A stretch of 64,000 bases of DNA from Bordetella sp. BOR01 (GCF_019218885.1 NZ_JAHUWT010000005.1:124001-188000), one strand, 5' to 3'. Shown: positions 8,827 to 17,038, numbered from the stretch's first letter. The notes: generated by a model not told the origin, from the sequence alone. Numbers and translations: made by a program.

Positions 8827-9618
8827 ATGCAGAAACTCAAACAATGGCTAGGTGTCGCCACGCTGGCCCTGACTGCCGCCTGCGTCACCACGGCCGCCCG
8901 CGCGGATGGCCTGTCGGACATCCTGAAGCGCGGCGAACTGCGCGTGGCCGTGCAGACCTCGGGGCCGCTGATGAGCTTCATGGACAAATCGGGCAAGCGC
9001 ACCGGCCTGGCGGTGGAAATCGTGCGCCGCATGGCCGACGACCTGGGCGTGAAGCTGGTGCTGCAGGACTACGAATGGAAGGGCCTGATCCCCGCCTTGC
9101 TGTCGGGCAAGGCCGACATGATCGCCGCCGACATGACGCCCACGCCGCAGCGCGCCGCGCAGATCCTGTTCTCGGCGCCGATGTTCTATGCCGAAACCGT
9201 GGCGGTGGTGCCCAACGATTCCCCTTACAAGAGCTTCACCGAGTTGAACAAGAGCGACGTCACCATTGGCGCGCTCGGTGCCAGCACTTATGCGGAAGCC
9301 ACCCGCAGGCTGCTGCCCCAGGCGAACCTGAAGGAATTCTCGGGCGGCAGCGCGCCGGTGGGCCAGGCCTTGTCCAGCGGTCGGCTCGACGCCGGCGTGA
9401 TGGCCTTGAGCACGGCCAACCAGTTCGTGGTCGACTTCAAGAATCTGCGTGTGCTCGATGGCGTGATGGTGCGCGAGCCGCTGGCCTTCGCCGTGGCCCC
9501 CGATGCCTATCGCCTGAAGTTCTGGCTGGATAACTGGCGCGAACTGCGCACCGCCGACAACTCGCTGCCAGAGATGGTCAAGTACTGGTATTCGACCGAT
9601 TGGAAAAAAGAGCATTGA
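8827..9618 (+). CDS. Periplasmic amino-acid binding protein of the ABC transporter
   Basis: 263-residue solute-binding protein of the SBP_bac_3 (PF00497) family. It begins with a signal peptide (MQKLKQWLGVATLALTAACV, with cleavage probably near ARADG). An internal cysteine in TAACV resembles a lipobox but lacks the usual small residues before it, so a soluble periplasmic protein is preferred. The mature part has ILKRGELRVAVQTSGP, then TGLAVEIVRRMADDLGV, then GKADMIAADMTPTPQRA, standard lobe-1 segments. The start follows a purine-rich GAGGG. It delivers the ligand to the two permeases encoded next; the spacing to the ATPase gene (115 nt) allows a separate regulatory element. Confidence 0.9.
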   Translation: MQKLKQWLGVATLALTAACVTTAARADGLSDILKRGELRVAVQTSGPLMSFMDKSGKRTGLAVEIVRRMADDLGVKLVLQDYEWKGLIPALLSGKADMIAADMTPTPQRAAQILFSAPMFYAETVAVVPNDSPYKSFTELNKSDVTIGALGASTYAEATRRLLPQANLKEFSGGSAPVGQALSSGRLDAGVMALSTANQFVVDFKNLRVLDGVMVREPLAFAVAPDAYRLKFWLDNWRELRTADNSLPEMVKYWYSTDWKKEH

Positions 9619-9633
9619 TGGCGGCCTGAGTCC

Positions 9634-10326
9634 ATGAATTGGCTGATCGACTACTACAACTGGCGCATCGTCGGCCAGTATGTGGACCAGTTCGCCGACG
9701 GGCTGGCCAATACGCTGATCGCCGCCGGGGTCAGCCTGGTGTGCTCGGTGGCCCTGGGCGTGCTGGTGGCGCTGGCGCGCATGTCCAGCCGCGCGCCGGC
9801 CTGGCGGCCGGCCGCGGGCTATATCCAGTTCATCCGTGCCACGCCCTTGCTGGTGCAGATCTACCTGGTGTACTACGCGCTGCCCTATATCATTCCGGCG
9901 GCCAAGTCCTGGAGCGAGTTGATCCTGGGGATTGTGGCGCTGACCTTGCACCACACCGCCTACATGAGCGAGATCGTCCGCGTCGGCATCCAGTCGGTTC
10001 CGCGCGGCCAGATCGAAGGCGCCAAGGCGGTGGGCATGAATTTCCGAAGCCGGCTGCGCTACGTGGTATTGCCGCAGGCCTTCGCCAATACCCTGCCGCC
10101 GCTGCTGGGCCAGACGGCGGTGCTGATCAAGGACACGTCGCTGCTGTCGTTGATCGCCGTGTTCGAGCTGGTAGCCGCCGGTGTGCTGATGAACAGCGAG
10201 CGCATCGTGCCCAATGAAAGTTTCCTGACCATTGCGGCCGGGTACTTGCTGATCTACGCCTGCATGCTGGGGTTGTCGCGGCTGGTCAGCCTGTGGCTGG
10301 CGGGCCCGGCCTGGAACGCGAGGTAA
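9634..10326 (+). CDS. Amino-acid ABC transporter permease (1)
   Basis: 230-residue HisM/GlnP-type inner-membrane permease. Several hydrophobic helices are evident, and the ABC-permease EAA-type loop that contacts the ATPase is seen in SVPRGQIEGAKAVGMNF followed by RYVVLPQAF. The N-terminus (MNWLIDYYNWRIVGQY, then FADGLANTLIAAG) matches the family. The gene starts 15 nt after the binding-protein stop and ends 2 nt before the start of the second permease gene, indicating one operon and a heterodimeric channel. Confidence 0.9.
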   Translation: MNWLIDYYNWRIVGQYVDQFADGLANTLIAAGVSLVCSVALGVLVALARMSSRAPAWRPAAGYIQFIRATPLLVQIYLVYYALPYIIPAAKSWSELILGIVALTLHHTAYMSEIVRVGIQSVPRGQIEGAKAVGMNFRSRLRYVVLPQAFANTLPPLLGQTAVLIKDTSLLSLIAVFELVAAGVLMNSERIVPNESFLTIAAGYLLIYACMLGLSRLVSLWLAGPAWNAR

Positions 10327-10328
10327 TC

Positions 10329-11018
10329 ATGCTGCACGACTATTGGGCCACCGCGGTAACAGTCATGCCCTTCCTGCTGAAGGGTTTCCTGGAAACGCTG
10401 AAAATCTCGTTGCTGGCCATTATCGCCGGCTCGGCCCTGGGCTTCGTGATCGGGGTGGTGCGCAGCTATCGCATCCGGGCGGTGCACCAGGTGCTGGGCC
10501 TGTACATCCACATCCTGCGCGGCACGCCGTTCCTGGTGCAGCTGTATCTGTGCTATTTCGTGCTGCCCAGCACCGGCGTGTCGTGGCTGGAGTGGGATTC
10601 GGGCACGGCGGCTTTCGTGTCGCTGTCGGTGTATACGTCGAGCTACGTGGCCGAGATCGTCATGGGGGCCATCCAGGCGGTGCCGCGCGGCCAGACCGAA
10701 GGCGCCATGACGCTGGGGCTGCGGCCGCTGCAGACCCTGCGGCTGGTGGTCCTGCCCCAGGCCATGCGCCTGATCGTGCAACCCATGAGCGGCGTATACG
10801 TCATGCTGATCAAGAGCACCGCCATCTTGTCGGTGGTGGGCATTACCGAACTGACGCGCCAGGGCGAAGTGTTCATGATCACGTATCCCAGCAAATCCCT
10901 GTTCATCTATGCCCTGATCGCGCTGATCTATTTCATATACTGCTATCCCTTGTTGCGCCTGGCCAACTGGGTTGAAAAACGCGTCGCCGGTTCGGTGGCG
11001 CCTGCTTCCCTGGCCTAG
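10329..11018 (+). CDS. Amino-acid ABC transporter permease (2)
   Basis: 229-residue partner permease of the HisQ/GlnP class. It has the same EAA-type coupling loop (AVPRGQTEGAMTLGLR, then VVLPQAMRL) and about five membrane helices. ATG 10329 is preferred over an in-frame ATG at 10293 because GAGG lies six bases upstream and the earlier start would overlap the previous gene. It probably pairs with permease 1 under the ATPase dimer. A 60-nt gap separates it from the FAD oxidase gene. Confidence 0.9.
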   Translation: MLHDYWATAVTVMPFLLKGFLETLKISLLAIIAGSALGFVIGVVRSYRIRAVHQVLGLYIHILRGTPFLVQLYLCYFVLPSTGVSWLEWDSGTAAFVSLSVYTSSYVAEIVMGAIQAVPRGQTEGAMTLGLRPLQTLRLVVLPQAMRLIVQPMSGVYVMLIKSTAILSVVGITELTRQGEVFMITYPSKSLFIYALIALIYFIYCYPLLRLANWVEKRVAGSVAPASLA

Positions 11019-11078
11019 GGCCTGCCAACCGGCCCTAGCCCTGGCGCATTTCGCCAGCCTGTTCTCATTGCAGCCACC

Positions 11079-12368
11079 ATGGCCTCCGAGTACATCGATA
11101 CGTTCTACAAGCGCACGCTGGGCGATGCGCATACCCGCTACAGCGCGCTGGCCGGGCCGGCCAGCACCGATGTCTGCGTCGTCGGCGGCGGGCTGGCCGG
11201 CCTGAGCGCCGCGCTGGAACTGGCCCGCCGCGGCCGCCAGGTCACATTGCTGGAAGCCTGCCGGGTGGGGTGGGGCGCATCCGGCCGCAATGGTGGCTCG
11301 GTATCGCCGGCGTACTCGGCCGGCGCCGACCTGATCCGGCGGCGCGTCGGCCAGGCCGGCTACGACGATCTGTACCGCCTGTCCATCGAAGGCGTGGACA
11401 TCATCCGCGGCAATATCCGCGACCTGGCCATCGCCGACGCCCACAAGGTCGATGGCCGCCTGCGCGTGCTGCGCTATGACGATGCCGACGAGCTGCGCCG
11501 CTATTGCGACGAGCAGCGCCGCTTCGGACGCCAGGTACGCCTGCTCGAGCGCGGGGAAGTGCGCGAACTGCTGCGCTCGGATGCTTATTTCCAGGGCATA
11601 TACGACCCGGATTCGTTTCATTTCCATCCGCTCAACTACGCTCGCGCCCTGGCGCGCGAATGCGTGCGGCTGGGGGTGCGCATTCATGAAGATTCGCCGG
11701 TGCGCTCGGCCAGCCTGGCGGGCGCGGTCAAGCGCCTGGCAACGCCCGACGGTTCGGTCGAGGCGCAAACCGTGCTGGTCGCCACCGGCGGCTATACCGG
11801 TGGCCTGGTTCCCGCCCTGCGCCGCGCCATGCTGCCCATCGCCACCTACATCATGCTGACCGAGCCGCTGGGCGAGCGCGTGCGCGAGGCCATCCGCACA
11901 GATGCCGCCATCGGCGATACGCGGCGCGCGGGCAATTACTACCGCGTGGTCGAAGGCGGGCGTATCAGCTGGGGCAGCCACATCACGACGCGCATCGACG
12001 ACCCCCCCGACCTGGCCGCATCGCTGCGCGCCGAACTGCTGTCGGTGTATCCGCAGTTGGCCGGCGTAAAGGTCGACGTGGCCTGGTCGGGCCGCATGGC
12101 CTACGCCCGCCACTTGATGCCGCAGATCGGCCGCCTGCAGCCCGGCGTCTGGCATTGCACCGCGTTCGGCGGCCATGGCATGAACACCACCGCCATCGGC
12201 GGCCGGGTGGTGGCCGAAGGCATATGCGGCGACAGCGAGCGCTACCGCCAGTTCGCCCCGTTCGGCCTGGACTGGAACGGCGGGCCGCTGGGTACCGCGG
12301 CCGTGCAGTTGACGTATTGGTCCTACCAGGTGCGCGACCGGCTGCGCGAGCGGCGGTCGAGGGGCTAG
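11079..12368 (+). CDS. FAD-dependent amino-acid/amine oxidase (DAO fold; AmaA/PuuB-like)
   Basis: 429-residue flavoprotein of the glycine-oxidase/DAO family (OrdL-like). An N-terminal segment YIDTFYKRTLGDAHTRYSAL precedes the FAD-binding Rossmann motif DVCVVGGGLAGLSAALEL, followed by GWGASGRNGG, and a C-terminal FAD-closing segment CTAFGGHGMNTTAIGG. This pattern is shared by gamma-glutamylputrescine oxidase PuuB and L-pipecolate oxidase AmaA. With the ALDH7 dehydrogenase encoded divergently, an imino-acid/pipecolate route is a reasonable inference. The downstream PuuR-like regulator instead favours a polyamine route, so the substrate remains open. Confidence 0.82.
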   Translation: MASEYIDTFYKRTLGDAHTRYSALAGPASTDVCVVGGGLAGLSAALELARRGRQVTLLEACRVGWGASGRNGGSVSPAYSAGADLIRRRVGQAGYDDLYRLSIEGVDIIRGNIRDLAIADAHKVDGRLRVLRYDDADELRRYCDEQRRFGRQVRLLERGEVRELLRSDAYFQGIYDPDSFHFHPLNYARALARECVRLGVRIHEDSPVRSASLAGAVKRLATPDGSVEAQTVLVATGGYTGGLVPALRRAMLPIATYIMLTEPLGERVREAIRTDAAIGDTRRAGNYYRVVEGGRISWGSHITTRIDDPPDLAASLRAELLSVYPQLAGVKVDVAWSGRMAYARHLMPQIGRLQPGVWHCTAFGGHGMNTTAIGGRVVAEGICGDSERYRQFAPFGLDWNGGPLGTAAVQLTYWSYQVRDRLRERRSRG

Positions 12369-12379
12369 GGAACGCCATC

Positions 12380-12964
12380 ATGCCCAGCACCAAACAAAGC
12401 GCCCTGGCGCAACGGTTGCGCGATTTGCGCAAGGCACGCGACTGGACCCTGAAGCAGGCCGCGCTGGCCACCGGTGTGGCTGCATCGACCTTGTCCAAGA
12501 TCGAGAACGGCCTGCTGTCGCCCACTTACGACAACCTGCTGAAAATTGCCGCTGGCCTGGAACTGGATGTCGCCGAGTTGTTCATGCCTCCGCACGACCA
12601 CATGGGCACCGGCCGCCAGTCCATCAACCAACTGGGAGAAGGTCGCTCGTACGAAACCCCGTATTACGATCACCGGCTGCTGTGCAACGCGCTGTCGCAC
12701 AAGCAGATGATGCCGTTCTATACCCGGGTCAAGGCACGTTCGTTCGGCGAATTCCACGACTGGAGCCGCCACCGCGGCGAAGAGTTCGTCTACGTACTCA
12801 GCGGCGAAATCGAGCTGCACACCGAGTTCTACCAGCCCACCCGCCTGTCGGCCGGCGAAAGTTTCTACATCGACAGCCGCATGGGCCACCGGGTGATCAG
12901 CCTGAGCCCGGAAGACGCCATGGTGCTGTGGGTATCCACGGCGGCCGAACTGGACGGGCAATAA
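12380..12964 (+). CDS. XRE-cupin transcriptional regulator
   Basis: 194-residue regulator with an N-terminal XRE helix-turn-helix (residues about 10-65, including TLKQAALATGVAASTLSKIE and LLKIAAGLELDVAELF) and a C-terminal cupin domain (about 105-190, with RHRGEEFVYVLSGEIELH and LSAGESFYIDS). The architecture is that of PuuR-like repressors, in which the cupin senses a small metabolite. ATG 12380 follows the oxidase stop by 11 nt, so it is the last gene of the transporter-oxidase operon and probably represses it and the divergent ALDH gene. Confidence 0.88.
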   Translation: MPSTKQSALAQRLRDLRKARDWTLKQAALATGVAASTLSKIENGLLSPTYDNLLKIAAGLELDVAELFMPPHDHMGTGRQSINQLGEGRSYETPYYDHRLLCNALSHKQMMPFYTRVKARSFGEFHDWSRHRGEEFVYVLSGEIELHTEFYQPTRLSAGESFYIDSRMGHRVISLSPEDAMVLWVSTAAELDGQ

Positions 12965-12966
12965 GG

Positions 12967-12988
12967 CGTGCCGGTTCGCCCCGGCACG
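12967..12988 (+). terminator. Hairpin after XRE-cupin gene
   Basis: Perfect 8-bp inverted repeat (CGTGCCGG and CCGGCACG, 6-nt loop) starting two bases after the regulator stop codon. There is no following T-run, so it is a weak or Rho-assisted terminator candidate. It also sits just upstream of the tRNA-Arg promoter element. Confidence 0.4.
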
Positions 12989-12989
12989 G

Positions 12990-12995
12990 TACAAT
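12990..12995 (+). promoter_or_regulatory. Probable -10 box (TACAAT) of the tRNA-Arg promoter
   Basis: TACAAT lies 33 nt upstream of the tRNA 5' end, matching the sigma-70 -10 consensus at five of six positions. No convincing -35 box is seen because that region is occupied by the preceding hairpin. Confidence 0.4.
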
Positions 12996-13028
12996 TGCCG
13001 CGCGTTCTCATACGCACCATCCCGCGAC

Positions 13029-13105
13029 CCGCCCTTAGCTCAGTTGGATAGAGCACTCGCCTTCTAAGCGAGCGGTCACACGTTCGAATCGTGTAGGGCG
13101 GGCCA
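13029..13105 (+). tRNA. tRNA-Arg (anticodon TCT)
   Basis: 77-nt cloverleaf with encoded CCA. The acceptor stem CCGCCCT pairs with AGGGCGG, the D-arm is GCTCAGTTGGATAGAGC, the anticodon stem CTCGC/GCGAG encloses loop CTTCTAA (TCT, reads AGA), and the T-arm is ACACG-TTCGAAT-CGTGT. It decodes a rare arginine codon in a high-GC genome. tRNA genes of this kind are frequent island attachment sites, and the DNA immediately downstream is less GC-rich than the DNA upstream. Confidence 0.97.
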
Positions 13106-13124
13106 TTTCGCGGCGCATCATTTT

Positions 13125-13154
13125 TTGCGGGCCCTTGAGTTTCAAGGGGCGCAA
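13125..13154. terminator. Imperfect hairpin between tRNA-Arg and the next convergent gene
   Basis: Inverted repeat TTGCGGGCCCTTGA / TCAAGGGGCGCAA with a short loop. A six-T run precedes it on the plus strand and there is no T-run after it. It may separate tRNA transcription from the convergent gene at 13158. Confidence 0.4.
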
Positions 13155-13157
13155 GCT

Positions 13158-13484
13158 TCAATCCGGATCTGATCCGTCCAGATCGTCATCGTCAAATTCG
13201 ATGTCTTCACAGACGTTCAGAAGGTGAACGGGCTTTATCTCTCCGCCGCTGTTCCGCCACGCCTGGTCCAGGCTAAGAGACCAGGCAGCACGACTCTTTT
13301 CATCGCGCCACGTGGCCCATAGGCGATCATTGTGGTCATAGAGAGCCAGCAGTGCCAGCGTAGGATCAACGCCGATTTCGTTTGAAAAGAGTCGCAGGGT
13401 ATCCACGAGGCGCGGGTTTTGGTCGTGGGCTTGATCGAAGCGTCTGCATGGCACTTGATATGCGCGGCTACTTTCTGGCTTCAT
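13158..13484 (-). CDS. Hypothetical acidic protein
   Basis: 108-residue protein that I do not recognise. It starts MKPESSRAYQVPCRRFDQAH and ends in a strongly acidic tail (EDIEFDDDDLDGSDPD); no signal peptide or membrane segment is seen. ATG 13484 is chosen over ATG 13490 because AGGAAGA at 13491-13497 gives a 7-nt spacing only for the downstream codon. Base composition is visibly lower in GC than in the upstream genes. It lies directly beside tRNA-Arg, so it may be the first gene of an acquired block. It ends 53 nt from the tRNA and starts 14 nt from the fusion gene stop. Confidence 0.6.
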   Translation of the reverse strand: MKPESSRAYQVPCRRFDQAHDQNPRLVDTLRLFSNEIGVDPTLALLALYDHNDRLWATWRDEKSRAAWSLSLDQAWRNSGGEIKPVHLLNVCEDIEFDDDDLDGSDPD

Positions 13485-13498
13485 GTGCATTCTTCCTG

Positions 13499-14701
13499 CT
13501 AATAGCCTAAACGGCGCGAGAGCTCTCTGGCCTCTTCGCGCAGCTGCTGCTGGATAGCGCCGTCGAGGTCGGTTCCCAGTCTTTCTTTGCAGTCCACCAC
13601 CGTGAGCGCCATGATCATGTGGCCATGCCTGTCGAAAACGGGGGCCGCGCAGGCAGCGATATCCGGGCCGAATCGCGGCGGCGCCACTTGTGAAGCGCCA
13701 TTCTTCCGGATGTCGGCAAGTGTGCGGTGGAACTCTTCGCGGGTAGGCCTCTCTGAGACGCCTGCGTGCTCCAGCCTGACGAAGGCCGCCTCGATATCGG
13801 CACTGACCTTTTTATCGTTGCTGCAATAGGCCGAAAATACCTGCCCGCAGGCTGACAGGATGGGAGACACCACCAAGCCTGTGTGCAGGTCTTTAAATAT
13901 CGGGTGCGCAGAAAGCTCCCAGCGAATCACGGTTGGACCCCGGTTGCCCCATACAGCCAAGCCAATCGATGCACCGATACGTCCGCAAATGTCCGGCAGC
14001 GCCGCGTTGGCCAGTTGCAGGGCGTGCACCTGCCTCAGCTCGCTTTCGCCCTTGGTGTTTTCCACGCTGCCTATGTCATGGACGTAGGCCAGCATGTATT
14101 TGCCGCCGCTGAATGCAAGTGGGCGAGTCTCTGTGCGCGCAAAGCGCAGTACTTCGCCGACGTAGACGGCGTGATCGCCACCCGGGTAGGTGGCGATCTT
14201 GCGGCACTCGAGGAATGCCGCGCAGTCGTCGAGAACCGGAGACCCAGTGACGCCGGGTACTGTCTTTATGCCAGCAAACTTGTCTTCACCCGTCCTGGCA
14301 AAGCGTTGGGAAATCTCTACCTGGTGGTGGCCAAGGATATTGACCACAAAGTGCTCGCTGTCACGAAAAGCGGAAAAGCTCTTTGCGTTCAGCGACTGGC
14401 TCCATAGAACCAGCGGGGGATTCAGCGATACCGAGCTGAACGAGTTGGCGGTGACCCCCTGTGGATTTCCCTCTTGATCGAGAGTCGTAATGACCGTGAC
14501 CCCGGTGACAAAGGACCCAAGCGTATTGCGCAACTCGCGTGGGTCTATTGCTGTTTCACCGGGTTTGTCCGGGCGCGGCGGGCAAGCATCAGGATGATCG
14601 GCCTCTGGCGAAGCTACACAGGCCGCTGCAGGCTGGGCTTGCATCGAAAGCGCCGGCGGTGTGGTGCTTGCCTGGCGGGGGCTCATTGTCGACCGCTTCA
14701 T
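13499..14701 (-). CDS. Fusion of flavin reductase and IclR effector-binding domain
   Basis: 400-residue two-domain protein. After a low-complexity N-terminus, residues about 52-210 form an FMN-binding split-barrel reductase (LRNTLGSFVTGVTVIT, then GVTANSFSSVSLNPPLVLWS, then HFVVNILG, then ALECRK-like FLECRKIATYPGGDHAVYVG). Residues about 225-395 match the IclR effector-binding domain (LPDICGRIGASIGLAVWGN, then FKDLHTGLVVSPILSACGQ, then FDRHGHMIMALTV). No helix-turn-helix is present. The reductase half would supply reduced flavin to a two-component monooxygenase, and the IclR half probably senses the substrate allosterically. The start is supported by GGAGG nine bases upstream. No oxygenase gene is adjacent. 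Confidence 0.82.
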   Translation of the reverse strand: MKRSTMSPRQASTTPPALSMQAQPAAACVASPEADHPDACPPRPDKPGETAIDPRELRNTLGSFVTGVTVITTLDQEGNPQGVTANSFSSVSLNPPLVLWSQSLNAKSFSAFRDSEHFVVNILGHHQVEISQRFARTGEDKFAGIKTVPGVTGSPVLDDCAAFLECRKIATYPGGDHAVYVGEVLRFARTETRPLAFSGGKYMLAYVHDIGSVENTKGESELRQVHALQLANAALPDICGRIGASIGLAVWGNRGPTVIRWELSAHPIFKDLHTGLVVSPILSACGQVFSAYCSNDKKVSADIEAAFVRLEHAGVSERPTREEFHRTLADIRKNGASQVAPPRFGPDIAACAAPVFDRHGHMIMALTVVDCKERLGTDLDGAIQQQLREEARELSRRLGY

Positions 14702-14717
14702 GCCGCCTCCATATAAA

Positions 14718-14753
14718 TTAAATTGCTATATCTGAAATGCTAAATTGATATAT
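14718..14753. promoter_or_regulatory. Two AT-rich direct repeats upstream of the fusion gene
   Basis: TTAAATTGCTATAT (14718-14731) and CTAAATTGATATAT (14740-14753) match at 12 of 14 positions with a 22-bp period, just upstream of the fusion gene start. The core TAAATTGATAT recurs at 17161-17171 and, one base shorter, at 16005-16014. Proposed as binding half-sites for the local LysR protein. Confidence 0.5.
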
Positions 14754-14788
14754 ATAAAAAGTAAAGCAAGGCCGACGGCAGGGAAAAC

Positions 14789-14818
14789 GAAGGGCCCGCA
14801 CAAATGTGCGGGCCCTTC
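14789..14818 (-). terminator. Strong intrinsic terminator hairpin after Bug gene 2
   Basis: 14-bp perfect inverted repeat (GAAGGGCCCGCACA and its complement) with a two-base centre; on the minus strand it is followed by GTTTT and on the plus strand by TTCTT. It lies 54 nt beyond the Bug gene stop and insulates the fusion gene promoter from upstream read-through. Confidence 0.75.
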
Positions 14819-14871
14819 TTCTTGTCGCTATGCGGTGGCGGTGGGCACGCCGGATCGAACAGGGCGAACTG

Positions 14872-15867
14872 CTAGTTTGATTGCGCAGCCGTAACGGTGT
14901 TGCCAATAAGCCCGGTCTGGGTCAAGATTTTGCCCCAATTATCAAGCTCGGCGCGCTGGCGCTTGTCGAGTTCCTGGGGGCTGGCCGGCATGGGTTCGTA
15001 GGCAAGGTTACCTATGGCCTCGAGAAATTTAGGGTCCTTCTGCACCTTGGCCATGGCTTCGCTATAGGCCTGCACGATTTTCGCAGGCAAGTTGGCTGGT
15101 CCGTATAGGCCGAACCAGCCCATATGCTCGTATCCAGGTATTGTCTCTGCAACCAGCGGTACATCCGGAAGTTTTTGGATGCGTTGCGAGCCTGTCGCTG
15201 CCAATGCGCGCAGCTTGCCCGATGCAATGTAGCCGAGCGACCCGCCAACCGGATCGACGACGAAGTCAATATGGCCTCCCATCAGGTCTGTCAGCGCCGG
15301 TGCTCCCCCTTTATACCGGATGTCGTTGAACTTCACGCCGGTCATGTGAGCCAGGAGAATTCCACCAAGATGGCTGCCTGAACCAATGCCGGTTGTACCT
15401 AACGAGATAGACTCAGGCGATTCTTTCGCCTTGCGGATGAGATCGTCCAAAGTTTTGTAGGGTGAAGCCGCACTGACGTCGATGACATACTGAAATGACG
15501 AAATTCCGGCCAGCGGCGTGAAGTCCTTCATGGTGTCGAAAGGCAAGGGCGAGCTTGCAAGATAAGGCAGCACCGCCTGCATGCTGTTCGGGCTGGTGGC
15601 GACCGTATAGCCATCGGGGGCCGAGCGCTTCAAGCGCTCCAATCCCACCGCGCCTGATGCGCCCGGCACATTTTCTACCACGACCTGTGCATTTAGCGCA
15701 GCCGATAGTCGTTCGGCTGCTGCGCGCGAGAGGATATCGGTGGCGCCCCCGGCAGGGAACGGCACAATCCAGGTAATTGGCTTGGATGGCCATGAATCGG
15801 CCGCTGAAACACTTGTGGCACAGGCAAGCGCGAGGCTTGCCAACAGCGTTGAGGCACGTGCAGCCAT
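14872..15867 (-). CDS. Bug/TctC-family periplasmic substrate-binding protein (2)
   Basis: 331-residue Bug receptor. A signal peptide (MAARASTLLASLALACATSV, cleaved after SAA) precedes the signatures WIVPFPAGGATDILSR, VENVPGASGAVG, APDGYTVATS and KFNDIRYKGGAPAL. ATG 15867 follows AGGAGG; the open frame upstream to 16110 overlaps the LysR gene and has no homology. The gene is in the lower-GC block and lies next to, and in the same direction as, a LysR gene. The ligand is probably the substrate of the CoA-thioester pathway encoded at 17-22 kb, but this is inferred only from position. Confidence 0.9.
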   Translation of the reverse strand: MAARASTLLASLALACATSVSAADSWPSKPITWIVPFPAGGATDILSRAAAERLSAALNAQVVVENVPGASGAVGLERLKRSAPDGYTVATSPNSMQAVLPYLASSPLPFDTMKDFTPLAGISSFQYVIDVSAASPYKTLDDLIRKAKESPESISLGTTGIGSGSHLGGILLAHMTGVKFNDIRYKGGAPALTDLMGGHIDFVVDPVGGSLGYIASGKLRALAATGSQRIQKLPDVPLVAETIPGYEHMGWFGLYGPANLPAKIVQAYSEAMAKVQKDPKFLEAIGNLAYEPMPASPQELDKRQRAELDNWGKILTQTGLIGNTVTAAQSN

Positions 15868-16002
15868 TCTGTCATCCTCCTCTTGGTGCGGGACGGCGAA
15901 CAAGTGCTTCCAACGCCGGCCCGGCAGGTCTTTGCCGCCTTGGGGCTGACTGGGCGCCGTCTCGATCCGTTTCAGAAATGCTATATGGGAATGACAGTTA
16001 TA

Positions 16003-16015
16003 CCTAATTGATATT
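16003..16015. promoter_or_regulatory. AT-rich motif upstream of Bug gene 2
   Basis: CCTAATTGATATT carries the core AATTGATAT found in the promoter regions of the fusion gene and of the amidohydrolase operon. It lies 136 nt upstream of the Bug start, with a second related segment GAAATGCTATAT at 15975-15986. GAAATGCTA also occurs at 14734-14742. Confidence 0.4.
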
Positions 16016-16087
16016 TTTAAAGCAGTAGGAAAAACCCTGTATAGGCAAGGGCGCGTTGCTGCGTGCCGCTGGCAACGGCGGATCCTG

Positions 16088-17038
16088 TCAGTTTCGTTCC
16101 TTGAATACATCCACGATATGCCGGGTCAGCGCAGCGACCAAAGGCTGCTTTGCCCGTTCGGCCAGGCTGGCGACATACATCGTCCGGTAGATGGCAGGAC
16201 GGAAGGGAGCGCTGGAAAAGCAAGCCGGGTCGAACTCTTGTTCGAAAGACGACTGGGGCATGATGCAGCAGACATCGTTTTCAAGCACGATGGCTTTGCA
16301 GAGCGGGACACTGTCGATCTGCATCTGGCATTTGGGCTCGATGCCGTGTGCGTCGAAGTATTGATCGATCATTTCGCGCATGCCATGAGGAGAAGCGGGC
16401 AGCAGCAGATCGAGCTCGGCCAGGGCCGATGGCGTAACGGCTTGCTTGCCGGTGGCGGGGTGATCCTTGCGGCCGATCAGCAATAAAGGCTCGACCATCA
16501 ATTTCTGCGAAACCAGCTTGTTTGAATTGGGGACGTATAAAACGACTCCGACGTCCACTTGTCCCTGGGTCACTCTTTCGTACAGATCGCCTGTGGGCGC
16601 CTGGACGGCGGTTATCCGTACTTTCGGAAATTGCTTCGTGAACCGGGCAAGGATCTCGGGCATGTAGTGGGCCATGACGACCGACGAGCCCCCCACGCTG
16701 ATCTCGCCGGCCGGCCGGCGGCGAGCGATGTGGATTTGAGACAAGGTGGACGCCATCTGTTCCAGGATGACGTCTGCTTGTTCATACAGAATCTCGCCGA
16801 ATTCGGTCAGCGCAACCCCCCGGCCAGTGCGCTCCAGCAACTGCACGCCAATCTCGGATTCAAGTTGCTGTATCTGGCGGCTCATTGCGGACTGGGCTAC
16901 GTCGAGGAATGTTTCTGCGGCACTGAAGCTGCCCAGGCGGGCGACATGAAAAAAATAGAACAGACGGCGGCTGTCAATCAGATCGCGGCTGGCGATGCTA
17001 GCTACTTGGCTACGGCTGGTCTTTCGGGAAGTCGCCAT
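16088..17038 (-). CDS. LysR-family transcriptional regulator
   Basis: 316-residue LysR protein with a charged N-terminal extension before the helix-turn-helix (RLFYFFHVARLGSFSAAETF, then VAQSAMSRQIQQLE), then an effector domain starting near GEISVGGSSVV. It is divergent from the amidohydrolase-CoA operon and upstream of Bug gene 2, so it is the natural regulator of both. The AT-rich motifs at 14718-14753, 16003-16015 and 17159-17174 are candidate binding sites. Codon use includes more A/T-ending codons than neighbouring regions outside the block. Confidence 0.88.
   Translation of the reverse strand: MATSRKTSRSQVASIASRDLIDSRRLFYFFHVARLGSFSAAETFLDVAQSAMSRQIQQLESEIGVQLLERTGRGVALTEFGEILYEQADVILEQMASTLSQIHIARRRPAGEISVGGSSVVMAHYMPEILARFTKQFPKVRITAVQAPTGDLYERVTQGQVDVGVVLYVPNSNKLVSQKLMVEPLLLIGRKDHPATGKQAVTPSALAELDLLLPASPHGMREMIDQYFDAHGIEPKCQMQIDSVPLCKAIVLENDVCCIMPQSSFEQEFDPACFSSAPFRPAIYRTMYVASLAERAKQPLVAALTRHIVDVFKERN

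Noticed and set aside
10254-12176. 640-codon open frame opposite the permease and oxidase genes
   Set aside because: Low-complexity His/Gln/Ala/Arg-rich translation with no motifs; the forward-strand genes are clear.
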